A DNA stretch of 6,577 nt from Spirochaetaceae bacterium (GTDB lineage: Bacteria > Spirochaetota > Spirochaetia > DSM-2461), in assembly GCA_003246505.1 (NCBI GenBank), contig QKAI01000212.1, positions 1 through 6,577 on the forward strand, written 5' to 3'. Position numbers and translations under genes: made by a program. Numbering within the stretch: position 1 is the first letter of the stretch; every line of letters starts with the position of its first letter. The notes beneath the pieces are model-generated. The model was not told where the DNA came from, searched no databases, and saw nothing but the letters and a program-made list of their open reading frames with translations. Positions 1-6,190 of this stretch are shown one piece after another.

Positions 1-1612
1 GACCCGGCGGCAGGGTCAGTTTGATTTCCGGTCCCTCCGGGGCGATATGCTCCCAGTGGGGATCCCCCTCCCAGGAGAGATAGTTGGCCGAGCCGTCCAG
101 GCGCACCGCCCCTTTCCACCCCGGTTCCCCCTCCCGGTCTCCCAGTTTTATCACCAGGACCGCCGGTTCGGGATAGAGACTCAGATTCAGGAGGAGCTCC
201 TTCTGGGAGGGCTCGGCCCGGACTTCCTGCACCAGGGGCTTGTAACCGGGGGCGGTCACTTCCACCAGAGCGGACCGGCCGGGGAGCAGGGGCAGGGGTT
301 CGGCCAAGGGAACCGGCTCGCCTCCGGCCAGGAAATTCAATCGCACCCCGGACAGGGGCTCCCCGGTCAGGGCATCGAAGGCGATCGTCTCTATGCGGAG
401 AGGGGTCAGGGGAAAGTCCAGGGATTCCAGGGACACGATCCGGTCCGGCCCGTTCAGGTAGAAGCTGTGCCACTCCTCCCGGTCGGGCAGGGTGACCCGC
501 AGGCGGTAGGCCCCCCTGGAGAGATAGACCGGACGGGTGACCAGCTTCCCCTCCCCCTTCCGGTCGAAGAGGAAATACCGCCGCTCCTGTCGGATCTTCC
601 CCTCCCTTTCCCCGTAGAGGCGCAGTTTCGCCTCCCTCCGGTACCAGAGGGCGGTTCCCCCGGAGTAGGGGATTTCCACGGAAAGCCGGGCATACCTGTC
701 CTTCCCCAGAATATTGTAATAGGCAAAGCGCCCTCCCGTCAGAAGCACCGCGGCGAGAAGAACCATAGCCAGAAGGGGGAGGAAGCCCTTCTTCACCGGT
801 TCCGCTTCCCTCCTCTTCTCTCCCAGCCCCCCCATGAGGATCAGGGGGAAGAGAAGCAGCCGCAGGATGTTCAAATAGGATCGGGCTCCGGAATAGCGGA
901 AGAACCGGTTCTTCCGGGCCCCCTTCTTAAGGAGTCGTCCCGCCAGGGAGAAGCGCACATCCGGAGCGAGGGCGCCTCTCCGGGGCCAGGGCTTCCCCGT
1001 CCAGGCTTCGTACCAGGTGAGGGAGAGGGCATAGAGATCGGCCCGTCCGTCCACGGAGGAGGGGTCCAGTGCCTGTTCGGGGGCCATGAAATCGGGGGTG
1101 CCCAGGGCGACCCCCTCCCGGGTCAAAGACTGGCCCCCCTCCAGACGGGAGGCGATGCCGAAATCTCCCAGCTTCACCGTCCCGCCGGAGGTGAGGAAGA
1201 TGTTGGAGGGTTTGATGTCCCGGTGGACCACCCCCTGCCGGTGAATGTAGCGCAGGGCCTTGAGGCACTGGAGGATGACGGGCAGGGATCCCCGCTTCCC
1301 CAGGCCGCCCTTCTCCCGGACGAACTCCTCCAGGTTGGGCCCGTCCACGAACTCCTGCACGGTGATCCAGCTGCTCCCCTCTTTGAATATATCGTAGACT
1401 TTGACGATATGCTCGTGGTTGAAGCCCATCATCAGATCCGCTTCCCTCTGAAACCGTTCCTTAACGGGACCGGTCCCCTTGAGGGTCAGCTTTTTCAGAA
1501 CCACCGTTTTCTTGAGTCCCGGGTGGACCGCTTTGTAGACCTGACTTGTCCCGCCCCTTCCCAGGGCTTCCAGCACCGTATAGGGGCCGATTGTCTGGGG
1601 TAGTTTCGCCAT
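1..1612 (-). CDS. Membrane-anchored Hanks-type Ser/Thr protein kinase (3' end outside the window)
   Basis: The frame is open from an ATG at 1612 to the left edge, giving 537 visible codons and no stop. The N-terminal kinase domain shows a glycine loop GRGGTSQVYKA (residues 18-28), the ATP-anchoring Lys40 in VVLKK, the helix-C Glu57 in RFQREA, HRDIKPSN at 130-137 (catalytic Asp132, Asn137), DFG at 150-152 and APE at 177-179. All key residues are present, so it should be active. The C-lobe after helix F is compressed: subdomain X is nearly absent and a degenerate subdomain XI follows (LLKKGARKNRFFRY, about 227-240). A hydrophobic stretch at 247-263 and a stronger membrane helix at about 277-293 follow. 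The rest (about 298 onward) should be extracytoplasmic and beta-rich, with an Ig/carboxypeptidase-regulatory-like part and a PEGA-like segment around 445-485 (APGYKPLVQEV). The start lies 3 bases after the ACT gene stop and lacks a clear Shine-Dalgarno, suggesting translational coupling. Substrates and ligand are unknown. Confidence 0.93.
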   Translation of the reverse strand, partial: MAKLPQTIGPYTVLEALGRGGTSQVYKAVHPGLKKTVVLKKLTLKGTGPVKERFQREADLMMGFNHEHIVKVYDIFKEGSSWITVQEFVDGPNLEEFVREKGGLGKRGSLPVILQCLKALRYIHRQGVVHRDIKPSNIFLTSGGTVKLGDFGIASRLEGGQSLTREGVALGTPDFMAPEQALDPSSVDGRADLYALSLTWYEAWTGKPWPRRGALAPDVRFSLAGRLLKKGARKNRFFRYSGARSYLNILRLLLFPLILMGGLGEKRREAEPVKKGFLPLLAMVLLAAVLLTGGRFAYYNILGKDRYARLSVEIPYSGGTALWYRREAKLRLYGEREGKIRQERRYFLFDRKGEGKLVTRPVYLSRGAYRLRVTLPDREEWHSFYLNGPDRIVSLESLDFPLTPLRIETIAFDALTGEPLSGVRLNFLAGGEPVPLAEPLPLLPGRSALVEVTAPGYKPLVQEVRAEPSQKELLLNLSLYPEPAVLVIKLGDREGEPGWKGAVRLDGSANYLSWEGDPHWEHIAPEGPEIKLTLPPG

Positions 1613-1615
1613 GGA

Positions 1616-2134
1616 TCAGCGGGGCTTGAGGAATATATCCAGTTCCTTCTCCCCTTCCAGACGGAAGAGGGCCTCCCGGAGCTCCCGCATATCCGCCGCG
1701 GGGGGCACCACGATGGTTCCCCTCATATGGAACATGGGCGTTCCTGTCCAGGGGGCGGGGGTGACTTCGGTGACGAAATCCTCTATGTTCACGTCGAATT
1801 TCTTCAGCACCGAGGTAAGCTGATGCACCAGGCCCCGTGAGTCGGGGGAGACCGTCTCCAGCAGGTAGGACTGCCCCTTCTGGTGCACGGGCGGCCGGGT
1901 GTCGCGCAGGCGGACGGAAAGCTTAAGATCCGTTTCCAGTTCATCGGCGATACCCTTGAGGGCGTCGAGCTGATCCCTTTCCCCGGCCAGAAGCATGATG
2001 ATGGAAAACTCATCCCCCAGCAGAGCCATCCGGCTGTCCTCGATGTTGCAGTTGCACCGGCCTATCCGCTCGGTCAGCTCCTCTACCAGGCCGATCCGGT
2101 CTTCTCCCATGGCGGAAAGTACGATATATTCCAT
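1616..2134 (-). CDS. Tandem ACT-domain protein, GcvR-like
   Basis: This 172-residue protein consists of two ACT domains, about residues 1-80 and 90-170. The first opens with the typical strand and turn (YIVLSAMGEDRIGLVEEL) and continues into NCNIEDSRMALLGDEFSIIMLL. The second carries ETVSPDSRGLVHQLTSVLKKFDVNIEDF followed by an MFHMRGTIVVPP strand. Length and order match the GcvR family, named for the E. coli glycine cleavage regulator, which has no DNA-binding domain and acts through protein contact and small-molecule binding. ACT domains commonly bind amino acids, so this is probably a cytoplasmic amino-acid-responsive regulator; its ligand cannot be read from sequence. AGGA lies 7 bases before the ATG, supporting this start. 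It is followed after 3 bases by the membrane kinase, which makes the kinase a plausible partner. I see no glycine cleavage genes here, so a gcvR name would be over-precise. Confidence 0.88.
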   Translation of the reverse strand: MEYIVLSAMGEDRIGLVEELTERIGRCNCNIEDSRMALLGDEFSIIMLLAGERDQLDALKGIADELETDLKLSVRLRDTRPPVHQKGQSYLLETVSPDSRGLVHQLTSVLKKFDVNIEDFVTEVTPAPWTGTPMFHMRGTIVVPPAADMRELREALFRLEGEKELDIFLKPR

Positions 2135-2154
2135 TTGTCCATCCTTTTGCCCCT

Positions 2155-2183
2155 ATTGTACCTTGTATCTAGCCTTTTTTCCA
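2155..2183 (-). promoter_or_regulatory. Candidate sigma-70-like promoter for the ACT-kinase unit
   Basis: Read on the minus strand, a TACAAT -10 box (2155-2160, five of six consensus bases) is preceded by a 17-base spacer and TGGAAA (2178-2183, four of six). Transcription would begin around 2147-2149, leaving a leader of roughly 14 bases that contains the AGGA ribosome binding site. It overlaps the plus-strand promoter of the AEC gene almost completely, so the two should compete. Prediction by eye only. Confidence 0.5.
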
Positions 2184-2191
2184 CCTATATT
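2163..2191 (+). promoter_or_regulatory. Candidate promoter of the AEC transporter, likely giving a leaderless mRNA
   Basis: TTGTAT (2163-2168) and TATATT (2186-2191) are separated by exactly 17 bases, a good sigma-70-like arrangement. A start about 7 bases after the -10 box falls at about 2198, which is the A of the transporter ATG. No Shine-Dalgarno-like sequence precedes that ATG, which agrees with a leaderless transcript. It shares its DNA with the divergent promoter of the ACT gene. Prediction by eye only. Confidence 0.5.
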
Positions 2192-2197
2192 ATCGAA

Positions 2198-3148
2198 ATG
2201 AACAGCTTGGTATACAGCGCAAACGTCATCATCCCCGTGTTCCTTCTGATCCTGGTGGGCATGTTTTCCCACCGGAAGGGACTGATCAACGACGCCTTCA
2301 TCACCACCTCCAACCGGGTGGTCTTCACCCTGGCCCTGCCCGCTTCCCTCTTCTCCATGGTATACAGGACGGATTTCGTCTCCCTCTTCAATCCCACCCT
2401 CTACCTGGTCACCTTCCTGGGAACCATGGGGGGGTTCTTCGCCGCCTGGGCCGCGAACGGCCTGTTCTGCCGCAGGGACGAGCAGCGGGGGGCCTTCGTC
2501 CAGGCTTCCATGAGGGGAAACCTGGCCATCCTGGGCATGGCGATCATAGAAAGGGCCCTCTCCCCGGACGCCGCCGCCCTGGCCGCGGGACTGCTCGCCT
2601 TTCTCATCCCCCTCTACAACGTGCTGGCCGTCATAGCCCTGACCGGGTGGAACCAGTCCGGGGACCGGCGGGAGCGGCTTAAGAAACAGTTCCGGAACAT
2701 CGTCCTCAATCCCCTCATCATCGCCATCGTCCTGGGCATCCTCTTCTCCCTCTTCAAACTGCGCCTGCCCGCCCTCATAGAAACCAGCCTGACCTATCTC
2801 TCCCGCATGACCCTGCCCCTGGCCCTGCTGGGCATCGGGGGGACCCTGAAAATCAGCGGCCTCCGCTCCCGCTGGGTCCCCACGGCGGCGGCCACCTTCA
2901 TAAAGCTGATCCTGGTGCCCCTCCTGACCCTGGGGGCGGCGATACCCCTGGGCGTGACTGGGGAGACCCTGGCCATGATCTTCATCCTGGCGGGGAGTTC
3001 CGTGGCCATCTCCTCCTTCGCCATGGCGGGGGCCCTGAACAGCGATACGGAACTGACCGCGGACATCATCACCATGACCACCCTCCTCTCCCTGCTGACC
3101 ATAGGGGGGGGACTGGCGATCATGAAAAACATGGGGATGCTGGGCTAG
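2198..3148 (+). CDS. AEC (auxin efflux carrier) family permease
   Basis: This 316-residue protein is almost entirely hydrophobic, with about ten membrane segments, as in the bacterial AEC/BART superfamily of secondary transporters (members carry malonate, malate or other organic anions; the substrate here is unknown). The first helix starts right after the chosen Met (ANVIIPVFLLILVGMF). Family-like features include MRGNLAILGMAIIE in the middle, the break-containing helix MTLPLALLGIGGTL, and a late helix AGSSVAISSFAMAGAL. The frame is open further upstream to about 1883, but that part would lie antisense within the ACT gene and is not family-like, so the ATG at 2198 is preferred. There is no ribosome binding site; a promoter -10 box ends 6 bases before the ATG. 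The stop is shared on the opposite strand with the DUF2156 gene. A G8 run lies at 3104-3111 near the C-terminus. Confidence 0.9.
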   Translation: MNSLVYSANVIIPVFLLILVGMFSHRKGLINDAFITTSNRVVFTLALPASLFSMVYRTDFVSLFNPTLYLVTFLGTMGGFFAAWAANGLFCRRDEQRGAFVQASMRGNLAILGMAIIERALSPDAAALAAGLLAFLIPLYNVLAVIALTGWNQSGDRRERLKKQFRNIVLNPLIIAIVLGILFSLFKLRLPALIETSLTYLSRMTLPLALLGIGGTLKISGLRSRWVPTAAATFIKLILVPLLTLGAAIPLGVTGETLAMIFILAGSSVAISSFAMAGALNSDTELTADIITMTTLLSLLTIGGGLAIMKNMGMLG

Positions 3149-4851
3149 GAGCCGGAATTCAGCCTCAAAAGGGCCAGAAGCACTTCGGGCAGTTCGAACC
3201 GGGAGGGATAGGCCAGGTAGGTAGTCTCCCACCGGGGGGAGAATTTCGCCTTGAACTCATGGAGCCCCTTGAAATCGTAAAACCTGCGCTGCCTTTCGTA
3301 GATATGGCGGAAGAGCCGGGCGGTCAGCCCGTCGTCATCCTTGCCGGCGGACACCATGGCCAGGGGGGAGTACCCCAGGTCAAAGGAGGCGTATCCCTCC
3401 TCCCGGGCGGTCTCGATCTCCTTCACGAAGAGGAATTCGATCGCCCCCGCCGGGGCTTCGGGGTGACGGCGCATCAGGTCGATGGTCCGGATTGAGGCCT
3501 TTTCCAGGTCAAAGCTGTTCAGATAGGCCAGGAGACGGCTGTCCGCGGAGAAAAGCAGGCGGGTCCTCGTCCCGGCCAGGTACTCCCGGGTGGCGCTTCC
3601 CATGCCGAAGGATTTCTCCTTGCCCCCGTGAATCCCCATCCACGCTCCGTTCAGTTCCCGCACCCCCTCCCAGTCGTTGGCGGAGTAATCCCGTATCACC
3701 CACCCCTCCCGGGTTCCCCGGTTGACCGAAGTGCGCAGGTTCTGCTTCTCCTTGCCGGCCAGGGAAAACCCAGCCGTATCCACCAGGGCCTCCACGCCGC
3801 AGGGCACTTTCACGTATCCCTCCTCCATGAGCATGTCCAGAAACTCCCCCTCCACCTGGAAGGCGGCGGGAATCCAGTCGTACTCCCGGCAGAGGGAGAG
3901 CCACTCCCGACCCAGGGCGGCGGGGGAGAACCCGGAGCAGACCGGATTCCCCACGGCCATGGCCACCCGTCGGGAGAGGGCGTAGTTCAGGAATCCCTCC
4001 CGGTCCCCCCCGGACCGCCCGTAGTGGAGGTAGTCGGAGGTGGCGGTGATGAGGGAGACCGCCTGGGAGCCGAAGCGGGCGGCCAGCTCCCTGTAGCGGC
4101 CGGCCCGGGGATCCTGGACATTCCGGAGGATCACCGGGGAAAAGGCGAAGAGCGCCGCCGAAAGGAGGGAGAGAAAATTGAAGAGGAGCAGGGTATCCGT
4201 GAAGAGACGGGCCCTTTTGGTCAGGGGGTCGAAGGCGGTAATATCAAAGAGGAGGGCCCTGAAGGAGATGCCCCAGAGGGAGAAATCCCCCGGGATCAGT
4301 CCCAGCTCCCCCGCCAGATAGTGGGTCCCCGCCAGGGTGTAGAGGGTGACGAAGGCGACCGTGGCGACGAGTATCATCCCTCCCCGGCGCATTCTCAGGG
4401 GATCGCTTTTCACGGTGCAGTGGCGGAAGAGGGGCAGCAGGGCCCCGAAAAGGATGAGGCAGAGGGCCGACTCTTCGATATCCGCCCCCTTGCCGATATG
4501 CCCGATTCCGGACAGGGCCAGAAGGCTCACGCCCAGGAACCAGGCCACCCGTTTGCGGCGGAAGAGGGCCGGAGCCGTCACCAGGGCCAGGAGCCCCGTG
4601 AAGAGGACCAGAATCCGGGATCCCATAATGAGCTGGTAGGAGAGGGCGTCCTCGATAAGCTCGAACCGGATCCGGCTGAAACTGAAGAGGGAGGAGAGAA
4701 GATTCATGACCCCGGTGAAAAAGAGAAAGACCGCTATGGTCCGTATCCACAGGGTTTCCCCGGCGATCCTCCTCTCCCCGGGCAGGAGTAGGTAGTCCCG
4801 GATCCTCCTCAGAGCCAGATTCAGTCTCAGGGATCGATCGGATAGTTTCAT
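3145..4851 (-). CDS. DUF2156/MprF-type aminoacyl-phosphatidylglycerol synthase with six N-terminal membrane segments
   Basis: This 568-residue integral membrane enzyme has hydrophobic segments near residues 36-57, 74-97, 102-120, 128-142, 158-180 and 217-240, then a cytoplasmic C-terminal domain from about 250. The C-terminal domain carries the signature blocks of the LPG_synthase_C (DUF2156) family: VDTAGFSLAGKEKQNLR, TIDLMRRHPEAPAGAIEF (about 456-473), SFDLGYSPLA, and FKGLHEFKAKFSPRWE (about 527-542) followed by TYLAYPS. Characterised relatives move an amino acid, usually lysine or alanine, from aminoacyl-tRNA to phosphatidylglycerol and so lower the negative charge of the membrane. The amino acid used here cannot be predicted by eye. 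Classical MprF has about 14 membrane segments with a flippase half; this short form seems to lack it. Its ATG overlaps the uxaE stop (ATGA), and the only AGGAG is about 15 bases upstream, so translation probably depends on coupling. Confidence 0.88.
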   Translation of the reverse strand: MKLSDRSLRLNLALRRIRDYLLLPGERRIAGETLWIRTIAVFLFFTGVMNLLSSLFSFSRIRFELIEDALSYQLIMGSRILVLFTGLLALVTAPALFRRKRVAWFLGVSLLALSGIGHIGKGADIEESALCLILFGALLPLFRHCTVKSDPLRMRRGGMILVATVAFVTLYTLAGTHYLAGELGLIPGDFSLWGISFRALLFDITAFDPLTKRARLFTDTLLLFNFLSLLSAALFAFSPVILRNVQDPRAGRYRELAARFGSQAVSLITATSDYLHYGRSGGDREGFLNYALSRRVAMAVGNPVCSGFSPAALGREWLSLCREYDWIPAAFQVEGEFLDMLMEEGYVKVPCGVEALVDTAGFSLAGKEKQNLRTSVNRGTREGWVIRDYSANDWEGVRELNGAWMGIHGGKEKSFGMGSATREYLAGTRTRLLFSADSRLLAYLNSFDLEKASIRTIDLMRRHPEAPAGAIEFLFVKEIETAREEGYASFDLGYSPLAMVSAGKDDDGLTARLFRHIYERQRRFYDFKGLHEFKAKFSPRWETTYLAYPSRFELPEVLLALLRLNSGS

Positions 4852-6104
4852 TGGGGAAAGAACAGTCTCCTGATATGGCGCTCGTAGAGATTCTCCTCCA
4901 CGTTCCGCCCCGATGCTTCCTTTACCCTTTCGAGGAGGGGATAGAAGCGTTTTCCCCTCTCCGCGGCCAGTTTGTAGCTTATGTGCATCAGCTGCCTCAG
5001 CCGGGGGTCGTAGTCGGGGCAGGACCGGTCGTGCCGCAGGGCCCGGGCGAAGCGCTCCCCCTCCCAGCGGTCCACCTCATCGGGCCGGGGGAGCCGGGCG
5101 AGGTCGAGGGAGACGTCTCTGTAGAGGCTCACCAGTTCGTCGTACCGGCCCAGGGCCTCCCGGTAGATCTCCCGGATCAGCCCATACCCTTCCCCCCCCG
5201 ATTCGCACAGGGCGATGGCTTCCTCCAGCCAGGTGGTGCCCGAGGTCTTTACGTGCAGCCCGGCGTCGAATTTCCGGATGGCCCGGTTCATGGCGCCGTA
5301 AACGGCGAATTTATCGCTCCCCGAATGAATGCTCAGCTTAAGGTTGTCCGCCAGGGAGAATTCCCTTACCGCAAAGGATATGACCGCCAGATCCGCTTCG
5401 AATTCCCGGGCGAAGGCCTCCGCGTCCCCCTCGTACTCCACCCCCTTGGGGAAGTGCCCGGTGAACCGGGGGGCTATGGTCTGGGCGGGTATCTCCTCCC
5501 GGGCCAGGGCGGCGAGAATGACGAAGAGATCCGCCGGCATCTGGGGCCTGTCCGTTTCGTCCAGGGAGATTTCGGTGATAAAGCTGTCCGCCCCCTTCTC
5601 CCTTTCGATAATCCGGTAGATGGCGGCGGCCTCCTTTATGGCGGGATAGTATCGTTTCGCCGATTCGTGAATCCCCTCATAGGTGAGCGTCAGGGGGGAT
5701 TCCAGCCCCTCCAGGAACAGGTCCCCCGCGTAGGCCCCCAGGGAGAGGGCGAAGGCTTCGATCTCCTCCTCGCAAATCCCCACCAGGTCCGATTCAATAA
5801 ACTCCGCCACGTCGATGGTGAAAAAATCGCAGTGGATCAGAAACTTGCCCAGGTTCCCCCGGTTGATATGGTCCGCGTCCACATGATAGTCGTGGTTCCA
5901 GTCCAAAGCCTGGACCGCCTCGTCCGCTTCCAGGCGGGTATGGATGGGCAGGGTCCCGATGATGGCATGCTCCCGGTTGGATTTGTTCCACACCGGAGTA
6001 ATGAGAACCCCCTCTTCTTCCGCCCGCTTCAGGGCTTTCAGCTGGGCTTCCCCGGCATGGGAGAAACGGTCCCCCACCCCCAGGGAATACTTGCTTAATC
6101 TCAT
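4848..6104 (-). CDS. uxaE: Tagaturonate epimerase family protein (UxaE)
   Basis: The 418-residue protein matches the UxaE family, first characterised in Thermotoga, which converts D-tagaturonate to D-fructuronate in galacturonate breakdown. The N-terminus holds the family blocks KYSLGVGDRF (5-14), PVWNKSNREHAIIG (37-50), YHVDADHINRGN (73-84) and HCDFFTIDVAEFI (91-103). A second conserved part reads KLSIHSGSDKF (256-266) and DAGLHVKTSGTTWLEE (from 280). The His and Asp residues (D76, D78, H79, H260, H284) are candidate metal and substrate ligands in this metal-dependent sugar epimerase family; that assignment is inference. AGAGG lies 5 bases before the ATG and fixes the start. The gene follows a hairpin-containing leader and overlaps the DUF2156 gene by 4 bases. 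No other hexuronate genes (uxaC, uxuA, kdg) are visible, so the physiological substrate could differ. A G8 tract (C8 at 5192-5199 on the plus strand) lies within codons for SGGEG. Confidence 0.88.
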   Translation of the reverse strand: MRLSKYSLGVGDRFSHAGEAQLKALKRAEEEGVLITPVWNKSNREHAIIGTLPIHTRLEADEAVQALDWNHDYHVDADHINRGNLGKFLIHCDFFTIDVAEFIESDLVGICEEEIEAFALSLGAYAGDLFLEGLESPLTLTYEGIHESAKRYYPAIKEAAAIYRIIEREKGADSFITEISLDETDRPQMPADLFVILAALAREEIPAQTIAPRFTGHFPKGVEYEGDAEAFAREFEADLAVISFAVREFSLADNLKLSIHSGSDKFAVYGAMNRAIRKFDAGLHVKTSGTTWLEEAIALCESGGEGYGLIREIYREALGRYDELVSLYRDVSLDLARLPRPDEVDRWEGERFARALRHDRSCPDYDPRLRQLMHISYKLAAERGKRFYPLLERVKEASGRNVEENLYERHIRRLFFPQ

Positions 6105-6109
6105 CCGGA

Positions 6110-6114
6110 CCTCT
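6110..6114 (-). promoter_or_regulatory. Ribosome binding site of uxaE
   Basis: AGAGG on the minus strand sits 5 bases before the ATG at 6104. It begins only two bases after the T7 tract of the hairpin, so folding or termination at the hairpin would directly affect access to it. Confidence 0.6.
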
Positions 6115-6115
6115 T

Positions 6116-6149
6116 AAAAAAACATCCCGCCCCCGTCGGACCGGGCGGG
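6116..6149 (-). terminator. GC-rich hairpin with T7 tract (intrinsic terminator or uxaE leader attenuator)
   Basis: On the minus strand CCCGCCC (6143-6149) pairs perfectly with GGGCGGG (6126-6132) around a 10-base loop, and after three bases comes TTTTTTT (6116-6122). A competing fold, CCCCCG with CGGGGG in the same segment, is possible. The layout fits a Rho-independent terminator for the thioredoxin-like gene upstream. It also lies between the predicted uxaE promoter and the uxaE start codon, so it may act on uxaE transcripts too. Confidence 0.7.
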
Positions 6150-6156
6150 GGGTTAT

Positions 6157-6165
6157 ATTATACCA
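6157..6165 (-). promoter_or_regulatory. Perfect extended -10 promoter element upstream of uxaE
   Basis: The minus strand reads TGGTATAAT, which is the extended -10 form TGnTATAAT with a perfect TATAAT (6157-6162). There is no good -35 box at 17 bases (TCCCCG at 6180-6185), as is common for extended -10 promoters. Transcription would start around 6150, immediately before the GC hairpin, giving a leader of about 46 bases. Prediction by eye. Confidence 0.55.
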
Positions 6166-6173
6166 TGGAATCG

Positions 6174-6183
6174 CCCGGCCGGG
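6174..6183. repeat. 10-base perfect palindrome CCCGGCCGGG near the uxaE promoter
   Basis: CCCGGCCGGG lies between the -10 box and the expected -35 position of uxaE and 7 bases beyond the stop of the upstream gene. A repressor site or a small transcript hairpin is possible, but a short GC palindrome is not rare in DNA of this composition. Confidence 0.3.
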
Positions 6184-6190
6184 GAAATTC

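Noticed and set aside
47..1603. Long plus-strand open frame (518 codons) antisense to the kinase.
   Set aside because: Its product is low-complexity, rich in Pro, Gly, Gln and Glu with no domain, while the minus strand encodes a clear kinase. It is a by-product of GC-rich codon use.
1..1612. Possibility that the kinase is a pseudokinase.
   Set aside because: Glycine loop, Lys40, Glu57, Asp132, Asn137 and the DFG Asp150 are all intact; only the C-lobe is shortened.
1883..2197. N-terminal extension of the AEC transporter by 105 codons.
   Set aside because: It lies antisense within the ACT gene, is not family-like, and crosses the candidate promoter; the ATG at 2198 starts the first helix.
3143..3153. 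Small inverted repeat GGCT-AGG-AGCC at the convergent gene ends as a bidirectional terminator.
   Set aside because: The stem is four base pairs and has no T tract on either strand, too weak to call.
2153..3232. Long minus-strand open frame (359 codons) opposite the AEC gene.
   Set aside because: Its product is Gln/Gly/Asp-rich and non-globular; the plus strand encodes a convincing membrane transporter.
3628..4791. Long plus-strand open frame (387 codons) antisense to the DUF2156 gene.
   Set aside because: Its product is Gly/Glu/Pro-rich with no recognisable fold; the minus strand carries all the DUF2156 signature blocks.
4851..6098. Long plus-strand open frame (415 codons) antisense to uxaE.
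   Set aside because: It mirrors the uxaE gene almost exactly and shows no family resemblance, ribosome binding site or promoter.
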